DNA from: Achromobacter agilis
GTDB taxonomy: Bacteria; Pseudomonadota; Gammaproteobacteria; Burkholderiales; Burkholderiaceae_B
DNA: 64,000 nt
Direction of reading: 5' to 3'
Assembly: GCF_900496965.1 (NCBI RefSeq)
Contig: NZ_UFQB01000007.1
Location: forward strand, 1 to 64,000
Shown here: in pieces, positions 53,057 through 61,637 of the stretch
Layout: each line of letters starts with the position of its first letter
Numbering within the stretch: position 1 is the first letter of the stretch
The notes under the pieces: generated by a model
What the model was told of the DNA's origin: nothing
The model's database searches: none
What the model saw: the letters and a program-made list of their open reading frames with translations, nothing else
Position numbers and translations under genes: made by a program

Positions 53057-54232
53057 ATGTCTCCTGCCCTCCGCCTGCGCGACGGCCTGCCGCCGCGCGG
53101 CCTGATCATCGCGCTGCTGGCACTGCCCCAGATCGCCGAAACCATTCTTGCTCCCGCCCTGCCGGATCTCGCCCGCCACTGGCGGCTGGACGCGGGCGCC
53201 GCCCAGTCCGTCATGGGCATTTTCTTCCTGGGCTTCGCCGTGGGCGTGCTGCTGTGGGGGCACCTGGCGGACGCCTGGGGCCGCCGGCCCGCGCTGCTGG
53301 GCGGACTGGCGGTCGGCCTGGCGGGAACGCTCTGCGCGCTGTTCGCGCCCCGGTTCGAGATAGTGCTGCTGGGGCGGTTCATCCAGGCACTGGGCCTTGC
53401 CACCTGCTCCGTCACCACGCAGACGCTGCTGCGCGACCGCCTGCGCGGCGAGCCGCTGACCCGCTACTTCGTGACGCTAGGCGCCGTGCTGGCGTGGTCA
53501 CCCGCCGCCGGGCCGCTGGCCGGGCAATTGGTCTCGAACCGGCAGGGCTACCAGGGCGTGCTGGCGGCGATCGCGCTGGCCATCGGACTGGCGCTGCTGG
53601 CCGGCATCGCGCTGCTGCGGGAGACCCGCGGCGACGCCGCCAGGCATGTCGCGCTACCCGTCCTGGCCCGGCAGATGCTGGGCGACCGTTCGCTGCGCTG
53701 CGCCGCCGCGCAGGTCGCCGGCCTGAACCTGCTGGTGTTCTCGTTCTATTCGGCGGGCCCCTTCATGACGGGCCCGCTGCCCGGGCTGGGCTTCGGCTGG
53801 ATCGGGCTGGCGGTTGCCCTGGCCGGCACCCTCGGCGCCCTGTTCAATGGCCGCCTGCCGGGCGGCGCGGGGCCCGCGATACGCGTGGCGTATGGGCTGC
53901 GCTGCGTGCTGGCCGGCGTAGCGGCTCAGGCGGCCGCCATTCTGCTCGACCCTGCGCCTGGCCCACTGTGGGCCTTGGCCGCGCTACCCCTGTTCGCGGG
54001 CTACGGGCTTGCCATCCCGAACCTCCTGGGCCCGGCGCTGCAGCACTATGGCCATTGCCTGGGACGCGCCGGCGCCCTGTTCGGCGTGGCCTACTACAGC
54101 CTGCTTGGGCTGGGGCTGGCGGCCACCTCCTGGCTGCCCTTCGAGTCGCCGCGGCCCCTGTCCCTGGCCTGGCTCGCGGTCGCCGCCCTGTTGCTGGCCG
54201 CGCACCGCGCGCAACACCGCGGGAAAGACTGA
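53057..54232 (+). CDS. Bcr/CflA-type MFS exporter
   Basis: This 391-residue major facilitator has 12 helices. It has LPDLARHWRLDAGAAQSVMGIFFLGFAVGVLLWGHLADAWGRRPALL, the motif A of the DHA1/Bcr-CflA drug-export group. Later blocks are FIQALGLATCSVTTQTLLRDR and GYGLAIPNLLGPALQHYG. ATG 53057 is chosen with CAGG just upstream; ATG 53054 is adjacent. The divergent AraC regulator likely controls it. Substrate unknown. Confidence 0.88.
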   Translation: MSPALRLRDGLPPRGLIIALLALPQIAETILAPALPDLARHWRLDAGAAQSVMGIFFLGFAVGVLLWGHLADAWGRRPALLGGLAVGLAGTLCALFAPRFEIVLLGRFIQALGLATCSVTTQTLLRDRLRGEPLTRYFVTLGAVLAWSPAAGPLAGQLVSNRQGYQGVLAAIALAIGLALLAGIALLRETRGDAARHVALPVLARQMLGDRSLRCAAAQVAGLNLLVFSFYSAGPFMTGPLPGLGFGWIGLAVALAGTLGALFNGRLPGGAGPAIRVAYGLRCVLAGVAAQAAAILLDPAPGPLWALAALPLFAGYGLAIPNLLGPALQHYGHCLGRAGALFGVAYYSLLGLGLAATSWLPFESPRPLSLAWLAVAALLLAAHRAQHRGKD

Positions 54233-54251
54233 ACGCCCCGGCACCAGCCCG

Positions 54252-54731
54252 CTATGGCCGGCCCGCGGCCTGCCATTCGGCGTACAGGCCGTCTTCCCCG
54301 TCGGGCCGCAGCGCGCGCAGCGGCAGGGATTGCCCTTCGGGCGGCAGCGCCATCTGCGCATAGACGGCGGCGGTCGACAGGCCGTAGGGCTCGCCGTCCT
54401 CGTTGGAATAGGCGTAGAACGCGCGTGCGATTCCGCACATATGCATGGCGGCCATGCACATCGGGCAGGGATGCCCGCTGGCATACACCACGCATCCGTC
54501 CAGGCGCGGACGGCCCAGCGCGCGACTGGCGTGCCGGATGGCCTGGATCTCGGCGTGGGCGGTGGGATCATGCGAGGCCAGGATCTCGTTGACGCCGCGC
54601 GCCACCACCTGCCCCTCGAACGCAACCACCGCGCCGAACGGGCGGCCGCCGCCGCGCATGTTGTCCCGCGCCAGGGCCACGGCCTCGCGCATCAGGGCAG
54701 CATCGGTCAAACGGGTATCTTCGGCAGGCAT
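54252..54731 (-). CDS. Nucleoside/guanine deaminase-like zinc enzyme
   Basis: This 159-residue cytidine-deaminase-fold enzyme has the zinc motifs HAEIQAIR (His and catalytic Glu) and PCPMCMAAM (two Cys). NMRGGGRPFGAVVAFEGQVVARGVN and GIARAFYAYSNEDGEPYG agree with the guanine deaminase (GuaD)/tRNA-adenosine-deaminase-like group. GuaD turns guanine into xanthine. ATG 54731 has GGAG upstream. It converges on the MFS exporter with 19 bp between stops. Confidence 0.88.
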   Translation of the reverse strand: MPAEDTRLTDAALMREAVALARDNMRGGGRPFGAVVAFEGQVVARGVNEILASHDPTAHAEIQAIRHASRALGRPRLDGCVVYASGHPCPMCMAAMHMCGIARAFYAYSNEDGEPYGLSTAAVYAQMALPPEGQSLPLRALRPDGEDGLYAEWQAAGRP

Positions 54732-54901
54732 GGCGAATCTCCAGAAAGTGGATCGATCGGCCCGACGGCGGACCGCGGCATGCGGGCATTCTTGCACGTT
54801 CGCGGCGACGGTCCGCGGAAATCCGGGCCAGTGCAATCTCCCGGCAACACAGGTAGCCCATCATCGGCTACCTTTTGAAACATAGATCCCAAAACGGCCC
54901 G

Positions 54902-56242
54902 ATGATCCCGACCTCCCCGCTTTCGCGATTCTCTCTTCCCAGCGCCCGCCCGCAAGCCTTCCTGCGCCTGCTGGCGGCGGCCCTCCTGCCCCTGGCTCTG
55001 GCGGCCTGCAACGGCGGCGGGGACGACGACGACGAGCCGGTCAGCGACCCCCCGGCGGCCGTCGAACCGCCCCCCGCCACGGAAACCCCGCCCACCCCGC
55101 AGACGCCGCCGCGCAATGCCGCCTACCTGGACACCAAGGCGGGCGACGTCATCCGCGTGCGCATCGAAGAACTGCGCCCTACCCAGGCCGCCATCGGCTA
55201 CGACCAGATCTATTACAAGCTGGGCCGCTGGCAAGGCGATTTCGACCGCGCCACCTGGGCGGCCGATCCCGTGCTGCAACTGGACTACCTGAACCGGACC
55301 GTCGGCAAGAAATTCGACGACTATTGCGAAGACATGGGCGGGACCGAACGCGAGCAGGCCTTCCAGACCATCGCCGAAGCACGCGCCGCCCGCCTGGACC
55401 AGCCCGACACTTTTGCGTGCAAGGACGCGCCCGGCACGCATGCCGCCAACCTCAAGACCGTCGTGGTCGGCTGGGACGGCAATCTCTACCTGACCGACGG
55501 CCACCACACGTTCTCGTCGCTGCGCGCCATCTTCGACGGCGGCCCCAAGCTGCCGGTCTGGGTCAAGGTGGACGCCAACTACAGCAACCTGGCCGGCGCG
55601 TCGGCATTCTGGCAACGCATGGTCGATGAACGGCGCACCTGGCTGCGCGATGGCCAGAACCAGCCGATTACCGTGGACCAGCTGCCCTCCCGGCTCGGTC
55701 TGGCCAGCGCCGAGGAACCCGGCGGCATGCAGGAAGACCGCTACCGCTCGCTGGTGTACTTCACCCGCGACATCGCCTACGGCAACGGCAATCTGCCCGA
55801 GTTCGCCGAGTTCCTGTGGGGCGACTGGCTGCGCCGCCAGGCCGTGGGCGGCCAATTGCCCGCCCTGGACCAGTACCTGATGGCCGCGCCCGCCACCACA
55901 GCGCAGATCCTCGCCCCCAGCACCCTGGGCAAGGACCTGCTTCCCGCCGGCGCGAACGACAGCTACGCCGCCGCGGTGCGCGACGCTTCGCTGAAAATGG
56001 GCGCGCTGGCCGATACCGACATCGTGTACGACGACCGCGACGCCGCCAGCCTGGGCCGCATCGCACTCGAGCCCAATGCGGCCAGCGGCTCGCCCACCAA
56101 GAAGGCCCGCGACACCCTCGAAGAACTGCCGCGCCACGACGTCAAGGCCGACGGCACCCCGCGCGGCGCGGGCAAGCTCTGGTTCGCCGTGAACTACCGC
56201 AGCTGCGGCAAGCCGGCGGCAGGCACCTGCTGGGGCTGGTAG
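54902..56242 (+). CDS. Lipoprotein with ParB-like (ParBc_2) nuclease-fold domain
   Basis: This 446-residue protein has a signal ending in lipobox LAAC. An acidic, Pro-rich linker (GGGDDDDEPVSDPPAAVEPP) follows, then a domain with RIEELRPTQAAIGYDQIYYKL and NLYLTDGHHTFSSLRAIF. DGHH and the flanking ParB-like segment are features of the putative ParB-like nuclease family (PF08857 type). It would be anchored in the envelope, an odd place for a ParB fold. ATG 54902 lacks a strong site; TTG 54875 is possible. Biochemical function unknown. Confidence 0.78.
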   Translation: MIPTSPLSRFSLPSARPQAFLRLLAAALLPLALAACNGGGDDDDEPVSDPPAAVEPPPATETPPTPQTPPRNAAYLDTKAGDVIRVRIEELRPTQAAIGYDQIYYKLGRWQGDFDRATWAADPVLQLDYLNRTVGKKFDDYCEDMGGTEREQAFQTIAEARAARLDQPDTFACKDAPGTHAANLKTVVVGWDGNLYLTDGHHTFSSLRAIFDGGPKLPVWVKVDANYSNLAGASAFWQRMVDERRTWLRDGQNQPITVDQLPSRLGLASAEEPGGMQEDRYRSLVYFTRDIAYGNGNLPEFAEFLWGDWLRRQAVGGQLPALDQYLMAAPATTAQILAPSTLGKDLLPAGANDSYAAAVRDASLKMGALADTDIVYDDRDAASLGRIALEPNAASGSPTKKARDTLEELPRHDVKADGTPRGAGKLWFAVNYRSCGKPAAGTCWGW

Positions 56243-56258
56243 GAACGGTGCAGGGTCC

Positions 56259-56864
56259 CTACGCGTCGATCTGCATGGCGGGCCTGGCCTGGACCTTGCC
56301 CAGCCAGACCTGCACATGCGGATGCGAGGCCACCCTTGCCCCCAGATAGGCGCTATAGCCGATCACCGATCCGACCACCAGATCGGCCAGCGAATAGGCC
56401 GCGCCCAGCATCCAGGGCTGGCGCGACAGATGGCCGTCCAGCACCTCCAGCAATGCATCCACGTCGCGCAGGACGCGCTCCGCCTCGGCGCCGCCTGGCG
56501 CGTCCTCGCCCTGCGTGGCGAGATACAGGCGCATTACCGCCGCGCCGTAGCTGACATAGGACCAGGCGCACCATGACATCGCCAGCAGGCGTTCAGGCGT
56601 GCCGGCGGCGGGCCACAGGCCGCGCTCCACGCCGTAACACTCTCCCAGCCACAGCTGTATCGCCAGGGCTTCGAACAGGGGAGCGCCATCCACCGTCAGC
56701 GTGGGAACCTTGCCGTTCGGGTTCAGCGCCAGGAACGCCGGGCGGCGCTGTTCCCCCGCCGTGATATCCACCTTGACGCGCTCGTGCGGCACGGCCAGTT
56801 CGGCAAGCGCGCAGGCCACCGGGGTCGCGCTGGACATGGGGTGCCAATAAAAGACGATAGACAT
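56259..56864 (-). CDS. Glutathione S-transferase-family protein
   Basis: This 201-residue protein has the thioredoxin-like N-terminal domain (FYWHPMSSATPVACALAELAV, ALNPNGKVPTLTVDGAPLFEALAI) and an all-helical C-terminal domain (LGAAYSLADLVVGSVIGY). The catalytic Ser is probably in the MSSATP segment. It is likely a glutathione-dependent detoxification or isomerase enzyme. ATG 56864 follows GGAG. Divergent from a WYL-type regulator 118 bp away, possibly its controller. Confidence 0.9.
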   Translation of the reverse strand: MSIVFYWHPMSSATPVACALAELAVPHERVKVDITAGEQRRPAFLALNPNGKVPTLTVDGAPLFEALAIQLWLGECYGVERGLWPAAGTPERLLAMSWCAWSYVSYGAAVMRLYLATQGEDAPGGAEAERVLRDVDALLEVLDGHLSRQPWMLGAAYSLADLVVGSVIGYSAYLGARVASHPHVQVWLGKVQARPAMQIDA

Positions 56865-56982
56865 GGGCAAATCTCCAATTCAATCAAGGGACAGGCGTCG
56901 CGGCCGGTGCCGCCGACGACGGAAGCCACTGTAGAATCCATTGCGGACAGATTCCGCCCTCGATACAAGTTATCGTTCCCCG

Positions 56983-57966
56983 ATGCTTACTTCCAGCAAC
57001 CGTCTCCTGCGCCTGCTGTCGCTGCTGCAGACCCGCCGCCATTGGGCCGGAACCGAACTGGCCGCGGCGCTGGCCATCCACCCCCGCACCCTGCGGCGCG
57101 ACATCGACAAACTGCGCGAGCTGGGCTACCCCATCCATGCCAGCAGCGGCGTGGCCGGCGGCTACGCCTTTCGGGCCGGGCACGCCCTGCCGCCCCTGCT
57201 GCTGGACGATGACGAAGCCCTGGCCGTGGCGCTTACGCTGCGCACCGCGGCCACGGGCACGATCGGCGGCATCGAGGAAACCGCGCTGCGGGCGCTGGTA
57301 AAGCTGGAACAGGCCATGCCGCAACGCCTGCGGCGCCGGGTGGACGCCCTGCGTTCGGCCATCGTGCCGGTGCCGCGCGAAGGCGCCGCCGTCGACGCCA
57401 CGCTGCTGGCCACGCTTGCCGCCGCCTGCCGCGACCAAATGCGGATCGGCTTCGACTACACGGACGGCAAGGGCCTGGCCAGCACCCGGCTGGTCGAACC
57501 GCAAGGATTGGCGCATACCGGGTATCGCTGGTACCTGGTGGCCTGGGACCCGGCGCGCGACGACTGGCGCACCTTTCGCATCGATCGCATCGCGGGCGCC
57601 CCGAAAATCGGCGCGCATTTCGCGCCGCGGCCGCCGCCCGAAGGCGGCGACCTGCGCGCCTACGTGTCGCGCGCGGTGAACATGGCGCCCCACCCCGAAC
57701 CGGCGCGCGTGATCCTGCATGCGCCGCGCGCCGTCATGGCTGCGCGGATCCCGCCGGGCGCGGGCCAGATTGAACCGCTGGACGCCGCGCGGTGCCTGCT
57801 GCAATGCCCCGTGCATTCGCTGGACGCGCTGGTGTACTGGCTAATGGCGCTGGGCGTGGAGTTCGAGGTCCTCGCGCCTGCGGCGCTGCGCGATCGCCTG
57901 CGGCTGGCGGCGGAAAGGCTGGCGCGCAGCCTGGAAAGAATGCCGGCTCCCGAAGCAGGGGGATAA
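56983..57966 (+). CDS. HTH/WYL-domain transcriptional regulator
   Basis: This 327-residue regulator has an N-terminal winged helix (about 1-60; SSNRLLRLLSLLQTRRHWAGTELAAALAIHPRTLRRDIDKLRELG) and a C-terminal WYL domain with RLVEPQGLAHTGYRWYLVAWDPARDDWRTFRIDRI. WYL domains sense small ligands or nucleic acid. ATG 56983 gives the typical MLTSSNRLL start. It is divergent from the GST gene. The ligand is unknown. Confidence 0.9.
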   Translation: MLTSSNRLLRLLSLLQTRRHWAGTELAAALAIHPRTLRRDIDKLRELGYPIHASSGVAGGYAFRAGHALPPLLLDDDEALAVALTLRTAATGTIGGIEETALRALVKLEQAMPQRLRRRVDALRSAIVPVPREGAAVDATLLATLAAACRDQMRIGFDYTDGKGLASTRLVEPQGLAHTGYRWYLVAWDPARDDWRTFRIDRIAGAPKIGAHFAPRPPPEGGDLRAYVSRAVNMAPHPEPARVILHAPRAVMAARIPPGAGQIEPLDAARCLLQCPVHSLDALVYWLMALGVEFEVLAPAALRDRLRLAAERLARSLERMPAPEAGG

Positions 57967-58065
57967 GGGCCGAATCTGGCTGTTTTTCGGCCTATTTCAT
58001 CCCGCGTATTTCGCCCGCAATTCGAGTATCTTGGCTGCTTTCCAGAACATCCCAAGAATCCCTCC

Positions 58066-58512
58066 ATGAACAACGTTCCCAACGCCAACCCGGGCGCCGG
58101 CGGCGCGCCCGACGCCGACGCCTTCCTGCAATTCCTGGTCAACCTGGTCAACAACGGCAGCCAGATCGAAAGCATCGGCGTCACCCTGCAGATGGGCGGC
58201 ATGCTCGTGTCGGGCTCGATCGTGTCGGGCGCGAAATACTTCGATAGCTTCGCGGCCAGCTTCACGGGGTCGCTAAACACGCTGGACGTGGCCGCCCGCG
58301 ACGCCGTGCACGCCTCCCTGGCGGAATTGGGCGACGTCTTCCGCGTACCGCAGCCGGCCGATCCGCTGCCGAACTACATCCATCTGGCCGACGCCTTGTT
58401 CTTCACCGCGGACGGCACGCCCATCGCCGGGCAGCCCACGCTGTGGCGCGGCCGCACCAGCTCGGTCGACGGCTTCATCCTCGGCCGCCTGCAGGCCGAA
58501 ACGGCGGGCTGA
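58066..58512 (+). CDS. GvpU-like accessory protein
   Basis: This 148-residue soluble protein has DAFLQFLVNLVNNGSQIESIGVTLQMGGMLVSGSIVSGAKYFDSF, similar to the GvpU family of gas-vesicle-associated proteins. A helical middle and a β-rich end follow (PNYIHLADALFFTADGTPI). No other gvp gene is in the window, so it is an orphan. Its job could be unrelated to gas vesicles. A WYL regulator precedes it, 99 bp upstream. Confidence 0.6.
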   Translation: MNNVPNANPGAGGAPDADAFLQFLVNLVNNGSQIESIGVTLQMGGMLVSGSIVSGAKYFDSFAASFTGSLNTLDVAARDAVHASLAELGDVFRVPQPADPLPNYIHLADALFFTADGTPIAGQPTLWRGRTSSVDGFILGRLQAETAG

Positions 58513-58531
58513 CGAGCCCGCCTTCCAGGTG

Positions 58532-59521
58532 TCAGCGCGGCCCGGCGCCCGGGTTGCGCCGCACGAAGCGTTGCTCCGTCACCACGCGGCCCCATTGCCG
58601 GCCTTCCGACTCGTCCGTCAAGCCGAAGCCGGCCGCTTCATAGAGATGCCTGGCCGCGTCCAGCCCCTTGAAGGTCCAGAGGTAGGTTTCGTCATACTGC
58701 GCATCGGCGAACGCCAGGGCCCGCGCCAGCAGCGCGCGGCCCACGCCCATTCCCCGCAGCGACTCGTCGACGATGAACCAGCGCAGATGCGCCTGGCGGG
58801 CGGCCAAGTCGCCGTCGATCACGATCGAGGCCAATGCCCTGCCGCCGTCCACGTACAGCCATAGGTTCCTGCCCGCCGCGGGCAGGCCTTCGGCGAACGC
58901 CGCCAACTCGGTGGCGACCTTGCGTTCGAAATACACGCCGAAGCCCGAGGCCTGCGCGTAATACCGCGCATGCAGGCTGGCCACGTCGCCGATGCAGCCC
59001 GGCACATAGCCTTCCCGGATCAGGGGTTCGATACCCCCTGCTTCCCCGGCCTGGGCCATGTTGGGATTCTCTTGCGATAGGGCATCGGCGTAGAGCGAAA
59101 GAAAGCGGATCAGCGATTCCTGGTCGGCCGGAACCAGCCGCCTGAGCGCGCGCGACACCTGGTCGGTGGCGAACTGGTCGATCCGCCCCCGCAGCTCGAG
59201 GCCTGCCTCGCTCAGGTACAGGCGCGACGCGCGCGCGTCATCGCTATCGGTTTCACGGGTCAGCAGCCCGGCGGACTCCAGTTTGGCCACCTGGCGGCTG
59301 GTATTGGATTTGTCCAGCCTCAGGATCGCCGCCAAGTCGCGCGCCTGGATGCCCGGCTGCAAGCCGATTTCGATAATGGCGTGAACCGCCGACGGCGCCA
59401 GTTCGCTGCCGGCCAGCGACGTGCGCATGAAACCCAGTTCGCGAACCAGCTTGCGGGAGAACTCCCGCAAATCCTGGATGGTCTTGTCCCGGGACTGGGA
59501 GGGAATATCGATCAGGTCCAT
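58532..59521 (-). CDS. MarR-GNAT fusion regulator/acetyltransferase
   Basis: This 329-residue two-domain protein has a MarR winged helix at about 10-150 (IQARDLAAILRLDKSNTSRQVAKLESAGLLTRETDSDDAR) and a GNAT acetyltransferase at about 160-329 with the acetyl-CoA loop RGMGVGRALLARAL and RWFIVDES. Such fusions couple DNA binding to an acetyltransferase of unknown acceptor. ATG 59521 gives MDLIDIPSQS. Two 15-bp operators lie 15-51 bp upstream and suggest autoregulation. The tag gene lies upstream on the same strand. Confidence 0.9.
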   Translation of the reverse strand: MDLIDIPSQSRDKTIQDLREFSRKLVRELGFMRTSLAGSELAPSAVHAIIEIGLQPGIQARDLAAILRLDKSNTSRQVAKLESAGLLTRETDSDDARASRLYLSEAGLELRGRIDQFATDQVSRALRRLVPADQESLIRFLSLYADALSQENPNMAQAGEAGGIEPLIREGYVPGCIGDVASLHARYYAQASGFGVYFERKVATELAAFAEGLPAAGRNLWLYVDGGRALASIVIDGDLAARQAHLRWFIVDESLRGMGVGRALLARALAFADAQYDETYLWTFKGLDAARHLYEAAGFGLTDESEGRQWGRVVTEQRFVRRNPGAGPR

Positions 59522-59535
59522 GGCGCGCCTAAAAA

Positions 59536-59572
59536 GTTGCGACTCGCAACCAATATACTTGCGAGCCGCAAC
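59536..59572. promoter_or_regulatory. Tandem palindromic operators of the MarR-GNAT gene
   Basis: GTTGCGACTCGCAAC (59536-59550) is a perfect 7-1-7 palindrome. A near copy, CTTGCGAGCCGCAAC (59558-59572), is centred 22 bp further, about two helical turns. They lie directly upstream of the MarR-GNAT start, as expected for a MarR autoregulatory site. Confidence 0.7.
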
Positions 59573-59600
59573 CAATTCAAGCCCCGCACACCCGGGCACG

Positions 59601-60230
59601 CTAGGACGGCCGCTTGAAGCCGGCCCGCGCCTGTTCGATGTCCTCGCGGCAGGCGCAGCCGTCCAGATGGTCGTTGACCATGCCCACCGCCTGCATGAAC
59701 GCATACATGGTCGTCGGCCCCACGAAGGTCCAACCGCGCTTCTTCAGGGCGCGCGACAACGCCGTGGACGCGGCCGAGGTCGGATTGTTGTTCCAGTAGT
59801 CCAGGTCCACCGCCGGGGGCCGGTCCTGCGGCGGCGGTTCATGCGTCCATAGCCAGCCCGACAGGGAACCCGTTTCGTCGGCCAGGGCCCGCGCGCACCG
59901 GGCATTGTTGATGGCGGACAGGATCTTGCTGCGGTTGCGCACGATGCCCGCATCGGCCATCAGGCGTTCCACGTCGCGGTCCGTGTAGCGCGCCACGCGT
60001 TCGAAATCGAAATCGTCGAATGCGGCGCGGAACGCTTCGCGCTTGCGCAGTATGGTGATCCAGGCCATCCCGGCCTGGAAGCCTTCCAGGCAGATCTTCT
60101 CGTACAGCCTGCGGTCGTCCGCCACCGGACGGCCCCATTCGTGGTCGTGATAATCGGGCATGGACGGCTGCCAGAAGCAGCGCGCCACGCCCTCGCCGTC
60201 CGTAATCAGACCGGAATTGCCGTTGCCCAT
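59601..60230 (-). CDS. tag: DNA-3-methyladenine glycosylase I
   Basis: This 209-residue base-excision repair enzyme removes 3-methyladenine from DNA. It has RCFW and HDHEWGRPV (zinc ligands Cys and His), LYEKICLEGFQAGMAWITILRKREAFRAAF, the helix-hairpin-helix region, and a C-terminal HLDGCACRED, giving the remaining His/Cys zinc ligands (HxxxC). ATG 60230 follows AAGG. With alkB at 13691 the window holds two alkylation repair genes, but they are far apart. Not linked to the MarR gene by overlap. Confidence 0.95.
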   Translation of the reverse strand: MGNGNSGLITDGEGVARCFWQPSMPDYHDHEWGRPVADDRRLYEKICLEGFQAGMAWITILRKREAFRAAFDDFDFERVARYTDRDVERLMADAGIVRNRSKILSAINNARCARALADETGSLSGWLWTHEPPPQDRPPAVDLDYWNNNPTSAASTALSRALKKRGWTFVGPTTMYAFMQAVGMVNDHLDGCACREDIEQARAGFKRPS

Positions 60231-60253
60231 GCAGTCGCCTTCCCGGATCGCCG

Positions 60254-60685
60254 TTACGGTTTGCCCGGCACCGGACAAGTCAGGTCACCCTCTTCGCACT
60301 TCAGGTAGGCCTGCAATTCCTTGGTGCGCGCCTGCGTCAGCTTGTCCAGGCAGGTGCTCAACGCCATCGGATAGGCGCTGCCGCCCGACGTGCCCGCCGA
60401 CGCGAAGGCGCATTCCGCGTCGCGGAAAAACAGCCAGGCCCGCTGCGCGGCGTGGAACTGGGTCAGCGCGGTTTTGTCGTCCTTCAGGCGCGCGTTCACT
60501 TCCTTGTAGGCAGCGTTCAGATCGGCGTCGGACTTGCGGTACGCCTGATCGGCGCACATGCTCATGTCCGTCTGCGTGGCCGCCTTGCTGCAGTCGATCG
60601 GCCGCAATTGCGGCTGTGGCTGCGCCTGCGCGCCAGCCGCCTGCATCAGCATCAGGCCGGCTGCCGCCATGATCGCGATACGCAT
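60254..60685 (-). CDS. LprI/DUF1311-family periplasmic protein
   Basis: This 143-residue protein has a signal peptide (MRIAIMAAAGLMLMQAAGAQA). The LprI-type domain has CSKAATQTDMSMCADQAY, a helical DLNAAYKEVNARLKDD, QRAWLFFRDAECAFASAG and C-terminal Cys. Members of this family act as lysozyme inhibitors or unknown envelope factors. ATG 60685 has GGAGGA upstream. It is followed by tag, 23 bp downstream. Confidence 0.85.
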   Translation of the reverse strand: MRIAIMAAAGLMLMQAAGAQAQPQPQLRPIDCSKAATQTDMSMCADQAYRKSDADLNAAYKEVNARLKDDKTALTQFHAAQRAWLFFRDAECAFASAGTSGGSAYPMALSTCLDKLTQARTKELQAYLKCEEGDLTCPVPGKP

Positions 60686-60818
60686 GAATTTCCTCCAGTC
60701 TGTCTTTGCGGTCCGGGCGCCCGCGCCAGCATTGTCCCGGTCGATCCGGGAAAGTGTCTCATGGAAAGGCAGGGTCCCGCAGGGGTGGCGATGGCCGCAG
60801 TCGCCTAAGATTGCACGT

Positions 60819-61637
60819 ATGAAAATCCAATTGCTCTCTGACCTGCATCTCGAAACCGATCCCACGTTCCTGGCCCGGCCCGCGCCCGGCGCCGAACTGC
60901 TGGTGCTGGCCGGGGACATCGGCTCGTACCGGCGGGGGTCCCGGCTGGAAGGAACGGACTTCGGCCTGGGCAGCTATTCGCCGCGCAACGGCTGGCCCAC
61001 GCCCGTGGTGTACGTGCCGGGCAATCACGAATACGACAACCTGGACTTCGACGAGACGCACGACCGCCTGCGCGAACTGTGCCGCGAGCTGGACATTCTT
61101 TGGCTGGAACGCGAAACGCTCGTCATCGGCGGCATGCGCCTGGCCGGCACCACGCTCTGGACGGATTTCGACGCGCTCGCCGCCGACGGCGATGCCCTGG
61201 GCGAGGTGCTGAAGAAGCGCGCCAAGGCGTTTCGCGCGGCGGACTTCTATCTGGAAAAAGCGGAGATGCGCCGCCATGGCGCCCCCTTCATGGCCGAGCA
61301 GATGCGGGAGCAGGGGCTGGCCTGCCAGCAATGGCTGGAGGCCGCCCTGCACGAGCCGTTCGACGGCCCCACGGTAGCGATCACCCACTTCGCGCCCACC
61401 CTGGCCAGCGCGGATCCCCGCTATGGCGTAACCGCCGGCACCGCGGGGTTCTGCAATGCGCTCGACCGCCTGCTGCCCCTGGCCGACTACTGGCTGCACG
61501 GCCACCTGCATTGTCCGCAGGACTATATGAAGGACGGCTGCCGGGTGCTTGCCAACCCGCTGGGCTACGCCAAGAAGGGCGAGCAGCAGGACTTCACGCC
61601 CGACCGGGTGTGGGACCTGGCCCCCCCTAGAACTTGA
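60819..61637 (+). CDS. Calcineurin-like metallophosphoesterase
   Basis: This 272-residue cytoplasmic phosphoesterase has the five metal motifs: SDLHLE, AGDIG, GNHEYDN, THFAP and HGHLH. It would hydrolyse a phosphomonoester or diester using two metals; the substrate is unknown. ATG 60819 is chosen from the SDLHLE position. Its 3' end overlaps the convergent TonB-receptor gene by 11 nt. Confidence 0.92.
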   Translation: MKIQLLSDLHLETDPTFLARPAPGAELLVLAGDIGSYRRGSRLEGTDFGLGSYSPRNGWPTPVVYVPGNHEYDNLDFDETHDRLRELCRELDILWLERETLVIGGMRLAGTTLWTDFDALAADGDALGEVLKKRAKAFRAADFYLEKAEMRRHGAPFMAEQMREQGLACQQWLEAALHEPFDGPTVAITHFAPTLASADPRYGVTAGTAGFCNALDRLLPLADYWLHGHLHCPQDYMKDGCRVLANPLGYAKKGEQQDFTPDRVWDLAPPRT

